Shown piece by piece: positions 42,438 to 49,682 of a stretch of DNA of 64,000 bases; position 1 is the stretch's first letter; the number at the start of each line of letters is the position of its first letter. The notes under the pieces are model-generated. The model saw only the letters and a program-made list of their open reading frames with translations, ran no database searches and was not told where the DNA came from. The DNA comes from a virus. Location: positions 1 through 64,000 of the IMG/VR virus record IMGVR_UViG_3300025141_000057; one strand, given 5' to 3'. A program made the position numbers and the translations under genes.

Positions 42438-42716
42438 ATGCGCGTTAAAGGTAAAGCAGATGTTGATGTGGAGATATCCACTAACGAACTAGTAACAGCT
42501 CTCAAAAATGAAGTTTATGCAACATTGGAGCTCCCAAATCCAATAGAAGGACGAGTATTCGTTAAAGATGATTCCGGGACGACTGGATGGGCGATCCAAA
42601 GAACTGTACATACAACGCATTCTTTTGAACTCGAAGAGAATTTAGGACCTGCTGTAGAAGAGGATATTGAAGTGTTTACAGCATTTCATACAATAGCTGA
42701 GTTTCTTAAAGATTAA
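42438..42716 (+). CDS. small conserved phage protein, unknown function
   Basis: A 92-residue protein (MRVKGKADVDVEISTNELVTALKNEV...) with a strand-helix start and an acidic C-terminal half (LEENLGPAVEEDIEVFTAFHTIAEFLKD). No motif is recognised. Upstream are overlapping -10-like boxes TATAAT (42420-42425) and TATACT (42425-42430, 7 nt from the ATG), and AGGT just before the ATG, but no matching -35. It is divergent from gp25. Confidence 0.7.
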   Translation: MRVKGKADVDVEISTNELVTALKNEVYATLELPNPIEGRVFVKDDSGTTGWAIQRTVHTTHSFELEENLGPAVEEDIEVFTAFHTIAEFLKD

Positions 42717-42734
42717 GTTACGCGATACTGTGTG

Positions 42735-42760
42735 ATTATTTGCAAGCTTGCATAAATAAT
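42735..42760. promoter_or_regulatory. quasi-palindrome spanning a late promoter
   Basis: The 26-bp segment ATTATTT-GCAAGCTTGC-ATAAATAAT is almost perfectly self-complementary, with a perfect 12-bp core TGCAAGCTTGCA (42741-42752). Its right arm is the late -10 element. Confidence 0.55.
42752..42758 (+). promoter_or_regulatory. late promoter (ATAAATA)
   Basis: ATAAATA, preceded by C, ends 5 nt before the ATG at 42764. Confidence 0.8.
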
Positions 42761-42763
42761 ATT

Positions 42764-43360
42764 ATGGCAGGTAAAAAGTTTGTTAATTTGCACGAGTCTT
42801 ATATGAGAAGATACCAACGCGGAGGTTTTCTTGTAGGTGACGTTTTTAAATTTAATGACGATTATCAATCAACTGATTGTTATAAATCATTACCGAAAAA
42901 TACAAAAGAGTTACTCACAAAAATGATCGATTCAGGGCTCCATATTAGAGTCGTTGGAATAAAAGATACAGAACCTACGCGGTACCCTGCTAGTTCGCAG
43001 CAATCATCTCTCGATGTAAATTTAGATATTGCACTCGATGAAGGGGGTGGGAGATATTCACATTATGTTACAGTTCCTGGTTTGTTAGGACAGTCTGTTG
43101 AATATTACCCTAACCTTCTGCCTATACCAGATGCTCTAAAGAGACCTAGTAATGTAAACATCAAACCGGAAGAGGTTGTAGAGGATGAGGAAATGCTTTC
43201 CAATAGATCTGATAGAGGTGGGACAGAGCCACACGAGCTCACACCAACAGAGAGATCTTTACCAAAGCAGAATACAGTAATTCCTAGTGATCCTGCTACC
43301 CCGTCGCCGGCGGTTACATCATACACAAACGAATATATGGCTGATCTTAAAAAAGCCTAA
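42764..43360 (+). CDS. late protein, unknown function
   Basis: A 198-residue protein starting MAGKKFVNLHESYMRRYQRGGFLVGDVFKFN. The first 125 residues look like a compact beta-rich domain (FLVGDVFKFNDDY, GLHIRVVGIKD, SSLDVNLDIALDEGGGRYSHYVTVPGLL). The last 70 are an acidic, proline-rich disordered tail ending NEYMADLKKA. The ATG is fixed by the late promoter 5 nt upstream; a TTG extension would run through that promoter. Function unknown; late expression suggests virion or assembly. Confidence 0.72.
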   Translation: MAGKKFVNLHESYMRRYQRGGFLVGDVFKFNDDYQSTDCYKSLPKNTKELLTKMIDSGLHIRVVGIKDTEPTRYPASSQQSSLDVNLDIALDEGGGRYSHYVTVPGLLGQSVEYYPNLLPIPDALKRPSNVNIKPEEVVEDEEMLSNRSDRGGTEPHELTPTERSLPKQNTVIPSDPATPSPAVTSYTNEYMADLKKA

Positions 43361-43617
43361 ACGTCTCCGTTCTCGTCAATTTTTTGATCTTCGTAAAGAC
43401 CTACTACCGTTCTGTAGTATTCCTGTTTGCAACACTCTAGCGCGCCAATCATTTCATTATAATTTGCGTAATTTTCTCCCTGTGATCTAATATAATTATC
43501 TATAAAAACAGTAATTACGTAATTTAACTCACCTGCGTTTTTAGGGACAAAATTCAATCCGTATACTTCAAGAGCACCATCCACTAGTTGTCTTTGTTCT
43601 GGTTTAATGTAGGGCAT
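43357..43617 (-). CDS. conserved phage protein, DUF6899-like
   Basis: An 86-residue protein (MPYIKPEQRQLVDGALEVYG...). The combination of an N-terminal MPYIK-x-E-x-R, a central AGELNYVITVFIDNYI, and a final YRTVVGLYEDQKIDENGDV matches a small domain found in many phage and bacterial genomes (DUF6899 as I recall it). Its function is unknown. It overlaps the 3' end of gp44 by 14 nt, where T4 has gp62, but has no resemblance to gp62. Confidence 0.78.
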   Translation of the reverse strand: MPYIKPEQRQLVDGALEVYGLNFVPKNAGELNYVITVFIDNYIRSQGENYANYNEMIGALECCKQEYYRTVVGLYEDQKIDENGDV

Positions 43618-44530
43618 TTTCTAAATTTACTAAACATGCAAATGCATTAATTTCTTTATCTACAACAAACGCGCTCTTATAGAGATGGTCTGCGATAATA
43701 GCAATCGTTTCTTTCTTTTTAAGATCTTCGATATTTGAAGTATAGATAAAATCTAGATAATTAGCTAATAGCGTGTCATAATCTCCTTGGAACCTATCTT
43801 CGTTTTCAATCAAATATCTCCTAGCTTCTAAACACTGCTTAGAGGCTATTTTTTTGTAAATCGTTTCGAGCAACTCGTTATCACTAACAACGCTAGTAAT
43901 ACACAGCTCTGAATCAATGACGTTTTTTTGGAGCTCGTTAATGGTTTTCCGTAAATCGGGGAAGTGACGCTTGACAAGCTGTACGAACTTTTTCTTTTGC
44001 TCTTCCGGTACTTTAATATTTTCATTTTTTAGAATGGTGTAACATCTTTTAACTGCTAATTCGATAACAGGTTTAAAAGTTAATGACTGACATCTGGACT
44101 GTACGGCTGGAATAATCTTATGCTTATAGTTCGCAGTAATAATAAACCTACAATACTTAGCATACGACTCCATTGTATTACGAAGCGCTGCTTGAGCTTG
44201 AGATGTTAGACCATCTCCCTCATCTAAAATTACGACCTTAACCTTACCATCGAAAGATTTAGTTTGTGCAAAATTAGTAATACTGTGTCGAATAGTATCG
44301 ATACCAGACTCATCAGAAGCATTAATATAAAGGTAATTACACTTAAGAATGTCGTTAACAATAACTCTAGCAAGGGTGGTTTTACCAGTACCAGGATTAC
44401 CAACAAAAAGAAGATTAGGTATTTCATTTTTAAACTCTTTAACTACGCGTAATGTCTCTTGATCTAAGATAACATCATCTAGCGTTTGCGGGCGATATTT
44501 TTCGACCCAAATTTTATCAAAATCAATCAT
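43604..44530 (-). CDS. gp44: clamp loader large subunit gp44
   Basis: A 308-residue AAA+ ATPase that loads the gp45 ring. KYRPQTLDDVI (11-21) is the typical start. Walker A is GNPGTGKT (44-51), Walker B VVILDEGD (99-106), the arginine-finger SRC motif is at 145-147, and sensor 2 lies in the FPDLRKTINELQ region. The C-terminal third is the helical collar domain. It follows dut by 2 nt and should be transcribed from the dut early promoter. Unlike T4, it is more than 30 kb from gp45 and on the opposite strand, and no gp62 is recognised next to it. Confidence 0.94.
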   Translation of the reverse strand: MIDFDKIWVEKYRPQTLDDVILDQETLRVVKEFKNEIPNLLFVGNPGTGKTTLARVIVNDILKCNYLYINASDESGIDTIRHSITNFAQTKSFDGKVKVVILDEGDGLTSQAQAALRNTMESYAKYCRFIITANYKHKIIPAVQSRCQSLTFKPVIELAVKRCYTILKNENIKVPEEQKKKFVQLVKRHFPDLRKTINELQKNVIDSELCITSVVSDNELLETIYKKIASKQCLEARRYLIENEDRFQGDYDTLLANYLDFIYTSNIEDLKKKETIAIIADHLYKSAFVVDKEINAFACLVNLENALH

Positions 44531-44532
44531 AA

Positions 44533-44955
44533 TTATTTACCAGATGAACCAAACCCCTTTTCCCCGCGTTTTGATTCCATAATATTACCTTCACTTACCT
44601 CGACATTATAATTTTTATACACAACAAATTGAGCAATGCGATCTCCGGATTTAACCTTATAATCCTTATCAGTATTATTATATAACTTAATCCCAGCATC
44701 TCCACGGTATCCTTGATCGATAATTCCAGGGTGCGGAATAATGCCATGTTTAAATCCAAGGCCTGAACGACCTTCCACCTTTATCCAAAACCCGTGATCA
44801 ATGTATGCAAATTTTAACCCTACATCAACGACAGCAGAGCCGCGCGCTGGTATTAACCTATCTTCAACGGAAGTTACATCTAAACCAGTATCTGAATCAT
44901 GATTTTTAGACGGAATAACTGCATTTTCATTAGTTTTCTTAAACCTTACAATCAT
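44533..44955 (-). CDS. dut: dUTP diphosphatase (dUTPase)
   Basis: A 140-residue trimeric dUTPase, which hydrolyses dUTP to dUMP and so keeps uracil out of DNA and supplies the dTMP pathway. All five motifs are present: I DTGLDV (22-27), II GRSGL (62-66), III GIIDQGYRGDAGIKL (77-91), IV GDRIAQFVV (104-112) and V RGEKGFGSSG (130-139). Length is normal. It carries a clear early promoter on the minus strand and leads an operon with gp44, consistent with early need for nucleotide metabolism and replication. Confidence 0.95.
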   Translation of the reverse strand: MIVRFKKTNENAVIPSKNHDSDTGLDVTSVEDRLIPARGSAVVDVGLKFAYIDHGFWIKVEGRSGLGFKHGIIPHPGIIDQGYRGDAGIKLYNNTDKDYKVKSGDRIAQFVVYKNYNVEVSEGNIMESKRGEKGFGSSGK

Positions 44956-44961
44956 ATAACT

Positions 44962-44989
44962 ATAATAAGGTATGTTGTAAAAAATTCAA
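44962..44989 (-). promoter_or_regulatory. early sigma70-type promoter of dut-gp44
   Basis: On the minus strand TTGAAT (44989-44984), 16 nt and TATTAT (44967-44962) end 6 nt before the ATG at 44955. Confidence 0.65.
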
Positions 44990-44995
44990 GTGTAG

Positions 44996-45003
44996 ATTAA
45001 ATA
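44996..45003 (+). promoter_or_regulatory. late promoter (ATTAAATA)
   Basis: ATTAAATA ends 8 nt before the ATG at 45012. Confidence 0.5.
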
Positions 45004-45011
45004 TAGATGTA

Positions 45012-45455
45012 ATGGCTGATGAAGAGTTAGATGGAGCGGTGAATGATATTATTGCACAGATAAAAGGTAATAATAGTACCGTACGCGAAAAGCGCGAAGA
45101 TATAACTATAGATAAAGACAATTTAGAAGAGTTTATTATGAACTCTTCTGGAAAGCTTGTTAAAAAGTCTTTAGAACTTGTTGATAATGTTAATGATTAC
45201 ATTTCAACAGCTCCGGAGAATAGAGATGTTGCAGCATTGGCAGAAGTAATTAAAGCAACTGCAGGGTCTATTGATACATTACAAAAGCTTCACAGTTCTA
45301 ACGAGAGAAACGAAACACAAAAGGAAGTTAAGAAAATGGATGTTGAATCTAAAGAGAGGATAAACATTACAGATAATCAGACTAGAGTGCTTCTCTCTCG
45401 TGAAGATATTATGCAAGCATTGGTTGATAGGGACGATGACGTTATTGATGTTTAA
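45012..45455 (+). CDS. gp16: terminase small subunit, gp16-like
   Basis: A 147-residue acidic, helical protein. The layout parallels T4 gp16: an acidic N-terminus, a central helical hairpin (GKLVKKSLELVDNVNDYISTA, RDVAALAEVIKATAGSIDTLQKLH) and a C-terminal strand-helix (INITDNQTRVLLSREDIMQAL), comparable to the MNIQN...FMGSPTELMDEI end of gp16. Gp16 rings recognise phage DNA and regulate the gp17 motor. The assignment rests on this pattern and length, not on strong identity. It is encoded away from gp17 (57.8-59.6 kb), on the opposite strand. Confidence 0.65.
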   Translation: MADEELDGAVNDIIAQIKGNNSTVREKREDITIDKDNLEEFIMNSSGKLVKKSLELVDNVNDYISTAPENRDVAALAEVIKATAGSIDTLQKLHSSNERNETQKEVKKMDVESKERINITDNQTRVLLSREDIMQALVDRDDDVIDV

Positions 45456-46768
45456 AAATCAAGCGCGTCGTCGCAAGTGTCTTTATCGTCGCAGATATCT
45501 TTTCCTCTATCTAAATATTCTTGAAACTCTTCCATAGTACCGAACGGCATCCATACTGTTTCGCCAGTACTTGTAAGATGTGTATGTGCACCAGATAAAG
45601 ATCCGTTCGTTAGATCTAAAGTCTTTTGCGCGGCACTTAAAGGGTTGGTAAACGTAGTAACATTCAACACACCCGGGAAAGTACCGAGACCTTCAATTAC
45701 CGGATCAACTTGTGGCGACATTTGTGTACCTCCAATATTTGGATTCTCTCTCGGTTTCGACCCCGTTCCGCCCCGACCTGCAACTGTGTATAAATCAAAC
45801 GAGCCTTCCCCGGTAGATATTGTAAGACCAAAATTTGGTATTGATGGACCGCAGCAACAACTACAACAAACCTCAACACATTCTTCTTCTAACTTTTCAT
45901 TCCCTTGTTCGTCAAAGGCTTTTCTTAAGAGAAGGACAGATTTACAAACTGCTTCATTTTTTGTTTTTGATATATTTTGATTCGGGTCGAAAAAGTTTAT
46001 ATCTCTCTTGTAAGTAAATAATCTAAACGCATCCGGACCGAGGTAGCCCGCAACTAGTTGAATAATACTATTTGCAATGCCTTTTAATATGTTACCAAAT
46101 TTAACATCCTTAATCATTAGATTACCACACGCAACTGGCCCTGAACAGTAATCCCCGTTATATTCATTATTGACACGCTCTATAGAACGCCTGTCTATAT
46201 ACGGGTATGCACCATCGCTATATATTGCGCTTTCAGAGTTATAGTTAAAAACATCAGCGCATGTTGTCTGACAGATATTAAGATTCCTTCGTAAAAAAGC
46301 CGGCGTCTTTTTATATAAATTTATCGATATGTCTTCAGATGCACCGACATACACCGGTACATTAGCGTTTTGTTGAGTTGTATTAGCTAAGCATGCTAAA
46401 GTGTCCGGGGAGGGGAAAAAGCAATTTTCTTTACGACCTTGACCTCTATAAGGATTTTGCGCATACTGTACAACATAGTTTGTAAACGGTCCGTTATAAA
46501 GCTGCCTTATATAGTATAAAGCTGACTGTTCATCAATTTCTGGATTACCACGTATAAGATCATCAACAAATATTTGCAGCTGTCTTAGCCCTAATTGATA
46601 TACTCTTTTAAATGATTGACACAGCTGTTTATCCTTATTTGTAAACTTATACCCTAATATTGGTCCTCTATTTTGTCCCCTGCAATCCCGTTCTACAAGG
46701 GAATCAAATTGATCTTTAGTTAATTCTAAAGCTCTTAATGTTTCGATACTTTTGTTACATATAGCCAT
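45452..46768 (-). CDS. cysteine-rich virion-type protein, unknown function
   Basis: A 438-residue protein with about twenty cysteines, unusual for a cytoplasmically assembled tail. Cysteines are scattered in the N-terminal half (CFFPSPDTLACLAN, NICQTTCADVF, YCSGPVACGN) and clustered in EECVEVCCSCCCGPS near residue 300. The N-terminal 110 residues are helical (LELTKDQFDSLVERDC, FKRVYQLGLRQLQIFVDDLI). The C-terminus is acidic with two more cysteines (DICDDKDTCDDALDF). It follows the hub gene by 1 nt, so it is likely a hub or tail-tip component. I do not recognise it. Confidence 0.72.
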   Translation of the reverse strand: MAICNKSIETLRALELTKDQFDSLVERDCRGQNRGPILGYKFTNKDKQLCQSFKRVYQLGLRQLQIFVDDLIRGNPEIDEQSALYYIRQLYNGPFTNYVVQYAQNPYRGQGRKENCFFPSPDTLACLANTTQQNANVPVYVGASEDISINLYKKTPAFLRRNLNICQTTCADVFNYNSESAIYSDGAYPYIDRRSIERVNNEYNGDYCSGPVACGNLMIKDVKFGNILKGIANSIIQLVAGYLGPDAFRLFTYKRDINFFDPNQNISKTKNEAVCKSVLLLRKAFDEQGNEKLEEECVEVCCSCCCGPSIPNFGLTISTGEGSFDLYTVAGRGGTGSKPRENPNIGGTQMSPQVDPVIEGLGTFPGVLNVTTFTNPLSAAQKTLDLTNGSLSGAHTHLTSTGETVWMPFGTMEEFQEYLDRGKDICDDKDTCDDALDF

Positions 46769-46769
46769 T

Positions 46770-48149
46770 TTAAGTGTCTTCTATTTTAGAGTCGGGTCCC
46801 ACAAATGTTTTAACACATGAGATTACGTTAAAATACTTATCTTTTGTAAACAGGTGTCTTACCTTAGTTACAAACCACCTACCTAATAATTTTTTGTCTA
46901 CAATTTGTTCTTTTTTGTTTCTCTTAAATACATCTATAAACTTGCCAGCCTTTCTAGCTGTATCGCCAATATTATCAATAGCTAGCTGGAGGTTAAAAAA
47001 GGTTAAGTTAGAAACCATTTGAGCTTTTGCTATATTTCTTACATGCTCTTTTTTATATGGCAGAATAAAGGGCTTAAAAATATTACTCTTTGCTTCATTT
47101 AATGGTAGGAAGGGCTTTGGCACCCCTCCAACACATTTAAAGACTTCGACAAACGACTTTGCCCATGCATCCTTAATAGTTTTAATTGTCATTAATTCTT
47201 TAACTTCTATCCCCAGGTATTGGTTAGTTGTAGCTATTGAATAATTTGTAAAGAACTCGTTACTCCATGTTACCATCGGGGTGGTAAAGTTTGTATTCTT
47301 TAACGCGTTAGTGTATTTATTAACCAGAACGCCCTCATCTATAGGGTTACTTTTAACTGTACCGACATTCTCGGCATTAGTCAAATCTCCAACACCAAAT
47401 GCCTCTTGCGTCAACTCTGAGTTTTCACCAAATATTTTACTTATGGGTCGTAGTTGATATTTTTTATTTACCCTGTTAAAAGTAAGCATTCCTTGACAAG
47501 CTAGATCACCATCGAGAAAATAATACAACCTAAGCAAATACTTGATTAGATCTGAATACCTAAATGATATTGGTGGAATAATATATTCCGGAAAGTTATC
47601 TATCACCATGTCACCTGGCTCCCAGTTCTCATAGTCAATGCAATCAGGTCCAATAACTTCTTCTAATATTTCTTGAATGATAGTACCGATAGCAACATGC
47701 AGTCCACCGCGTCCCCCGCCGCCATATCTTTTACCATATGGAATTTGTTCATTTAACTTAAAATAGTTTTCTTCAATTAAAGTATACGTTTTAAAGTTAT
47801 TAGTTCTATCTGTTTTAGATACACTATTACTCTCATTAGCGATTACAAAATCATATTCTAATTGAATTTCGTCTGTTGGTCTCTTATCTTCTGTATTGTA
47901 TAACTTTATACTAAACTTGTCCCTACCGTCTCCCCTTGTAAACACTGTGTTCTCTACGTAATCTAATGGATTATTAACCGTTACAGATGCACTTACAAAC
48001 GGCTCAAAAAAGTTTTCTTCTAACTCAAAATGAACAATAGCAGATTTTGTAAATTGAATCTTACCTGGGCCTTCTGTACTCGGCCCTGTAAGATCGAATT
48101 TACAGTAAAACTTTGATCCGTTAATAGGGAATATTGGTTCCTCTGCCAT
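46770..48149 (-). CDS. gp27: baseplate hub protein, gp27-like
   Basis: A 459-residue protein with a hub (gp27/gpD-like) character. The start is a beta-barrel-like region (KFYCKFDLTGPSTEGPGKIQF, AIVHFELEENFFEPFVSASVTVNN), a middle part contains IIQEILEEVIGPDCIDYENW, and a C-terminal tube-like domain ends in the pattern LLGRWFVTKVRHLFTKDKYFNVISCVKTF, typical of hub proteins that continue the tail tube. No lysozyme domain is fused or adjacent. It overlaps gp53 by 1 nt (TAATG-type junction). The gp27 assignment is from pattern and position. Confidence 0.65.
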   Translation of the reverse strand: MAEEPIFPINGSKFYCKFDLTGPSTEGPGKIQFTKSAIVHFELEENFFEPFVSASVTVNNPLDYVENTVFTRGDGRDKFSIKLYNTEDKRPTDEIQLEYDFVIANESNSVSKTDRTNNFKTYTLIEENYFKLNEQIPYGKRYGGGGRGGLHVAIGTIIQEILEEVIGPDCIDYENWEPGDMVIDNFPEYIIPPISFRYSDLIKYLLRLYYFLDGDLACQGMLTFNRVNKKYQLRPISKIFGENSELTQEAFGVGDLTNAENVGTVKSNPIDEGVLVNKYTNALKNTNFTTPMVTWSNEFFTNYSIATTNQYLGIEVKELMTIKTIKDAWAKSFVEVFKCVGGVPKPFLPLNEAKSNIFKPFILPYKKEHVRNIAKAQMVSNLTFFNLQLAIDNIGDTARKAGKFIDVFKRNKKEQIVDKKLLGRWFVTKVRHLFTKDKYFNVISCVKTFVGPDSKIEDT

Positions 48150-48556
48150 TAGAAGTGTCTATTGCTGAAAGCAGTTGTATCAGTAATTTGCTGATAAATC
48201 AAAGCTCTATCAGCTTTTTTGATAAACTTTAATTGCATACCACCTTCAGCATAAAATTTGTTTTTAAGAAGAGGTTTATTTAATAAGTATATCATCCACC
48301 AGCTTTCAATATCACCATATAGATTATAAGATGTTGTTGTCAATGGCTCTCTTGACTTTACAGTATACAAGTCAAGTAACATGGGATCTATATTATCTGG
48401 AAATTCAATCTTATTAAGAATGTTATAAAAGTAAAACTGCTTACCATTTTTACCTTCTGTGTATATTCTAAATATTCTCTCATACCGCGTCAATGGAAGC
48501 GGTTTTAATGCTTCTATGTCGTCTTGATATTCTCCTGTTGTACCTGTTAAACTCAT
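48149..48556 (-). CDS. gp53: baseplate wedge protein gp53
   Basis: A 135-residue wedge subunit. The family signature is YNLYGDIESWWMIYLLNK (about 78-95), where gp53 proteins have the LYG-x-x-x-x-WW-x-I-x-x-x-N motif. Preceding YERIFRIYTEGKNGKQFYFYNIL fits the LysM-like region. The ATG at 48556 (MSLTGTTGEYQ) is preferred to a TTG 9 nt upstream that would overlap the previous gene. It lies between gp48-like and hub genes, consistent with a contiguous baseplate operon. Confidence 0.8.
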   Translation of the reverse strand: MSLTGTTGEYQDDIEALKPLPLTRYERIFRIYTEGKNGKQFYFYNILNKIEFPDNIDPMLLDLYTVKSREPLTTTSYNLYGDIESWWMIYLLNKPLLKNKFYAEGGMQLKFIKKADRALIYQQITDTTAFSNRHF

Positions 48557-48557
48557 G

Positions 48558-49670
48558 TTAATCAAAATTTGTACCTGTATTATCTCGGGTTGCTATTGGT
48601 GACGGCGGTCCTACAAAATTTGGCCCTAACTGTCGTTGAGCTGCTAGACTCTGCTCTCTTAGTTCTCCGAGAGCTATTGCACGCTCTCTTTGATATTGGC
48701 TGCCAGATTGACTTGGGGTTTGTACCATTTTCATAAAATTAGCTGCTTCTATTGTTAAAGATGTAAAGCTTAAACTAATTGTATAAGCTTCAGGAATGAT
48801 AACACCGTCAATTTTTCTTCTTTGACCTAATAATGAAACATTAAAATTATCTAAAGAAGCCCACTCTATATATCGCAAACCGGGCACCTCAACGTGGTAG
48901 ATCGCTGGAAAGGTGATGGCTAATGCCCCCTCCCTTTTAGGTCTATTTATCTTAGTAAACTCTTTTATAAACTCAGCATTTTTAGCTGGCGCGTCATCGT
49001 TTAAAGTATTAGATAAAACAAATTGAAACTCTAGACCTTGGTCAGTATTAGCATATTGATAAAATTTGGGAGTCTCAATAAAGCTACCTGGCGCACCTAT
49101 AGTTTTAGCACCTTCCATTGTACTCTTCATTCCTTCTAACCCCCTAATAAAGGTTTTTTCTGTAAACAAATCACCCGCACCTTCTCCTTTTAGCGCAGAG
49201 AACCCAGCCTTTGCAAGATCACCTATGTTTTCTACAATACCACCGCCAACAGACAGTAAACCTTTTCCTAACTCGACGCCACCTCCTACAATTTTTTCAC
49301 CGGCACCTGCTAAGTTTTCAATAGCTTCCGCTCCAATCATTCTTGCACCTCTCTGACTTATCGGAGAAAAAGTATCTGCATACTCATTACTAAATGCACG
49401 ATATGCATCAGTAAAGAAGGGAAAGAAAAATGTTCCTAGTGGCTTCGATCCTTTGTATAATCCTCTATAAAATGCAATACCGGGATCTTCATCTCCTTCT
49501 AACATTCCCTCTAACTGAATAGTATTTAGATATCCGTTGACAAATTGTTGTAGTGCGTTGTTCTCTAACTGATGAGCAACTACAATAGCAATAGGAGCTT
49601 CTTCGCGAAGAGCAGAATTTCTTGGAACGGAAGTCCAATCATAATCTCTTACTATATCAACGTCGTCCAT
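48558..49670 (-). CDS. gp48: baseplate tail-tube protein, gp48-like
   Basis: A 370-residue protein, the length of T4 gp48 (364), which with gp54 caps the hub and starts the tube. A Gly/Ala-rich middle (GAEAIENLAGAGEKIVGGG, about 112-170) is followed by the tube-like domain: KFYQYANTDQGLEFQFVLSNTL, PAIYHVEVPGLRYIEWASLDNF and the terminal GVIIPEAYTISLSFTSLTIEAANF, the pattern found in gp48/gp54 and tube relatives. Late promoter 5 nt before the ATG. It is placed between the tape measure and gp53 as in T4-like genomes. Confidence 0.7.
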   Translation of the reverse strand: MDDVDIVRDYDWTSVPRNSALREEAPIAIVVAHQLENNALQQFVNGYLNTIQLEGMLEGDEDPGIAFYRGLYKGSKPLGTFFFPFFTDAYRAFSNEYADTFSPISQRGARMIGAEAIENLAGAGEKIVGGGVELGKGLLSVGGGIVENIGDLAKAGFSALKGEGAGDLFTEKTFIRGLEGMKSTMEGAKTIGAPGSFIETPKFYQYANTDQGLEFQFVLSNTLNDDAPAKNAEFIKEFTKINRPKREGALAITFPAIYHVEVPGLRYIEWASLDNFNVSLLGQRRKIDGVIIPEAYTISLSFTSLTIEAANFMKMVQTPSQSGSQYQRERAIALGELREQSLAAQRQLGPNFVGPPSPIATRDNTGTNFD

Positions 49671-49675
49671 AATAA

Positions 49676-49682
49676 TATTTAT
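49676..49682 (-). promoter_or_regulatory. late promoter (ATAAATA)
   Basis: ATAAATA on the minus strand ends 5 nt before the ATG at 49670. Confidence 0.78.

Noticed and set aside
42740-42763. TTG starts upstream of the ATGs at 42764, 59595, 34187, 48556 and 63426
   Set aside because: All would begin within or upstream of the promoter or overlap the previous gene, whereas the ATGs follow the promoters at the usual distance or begin family-like sequence.
45430-45480. Bidirectional terminator at the convergent junction after the gp16-like gene
   Set aside because: GACGATGACG and CGTCGTCGC are only partly complementary and no T-run follows.
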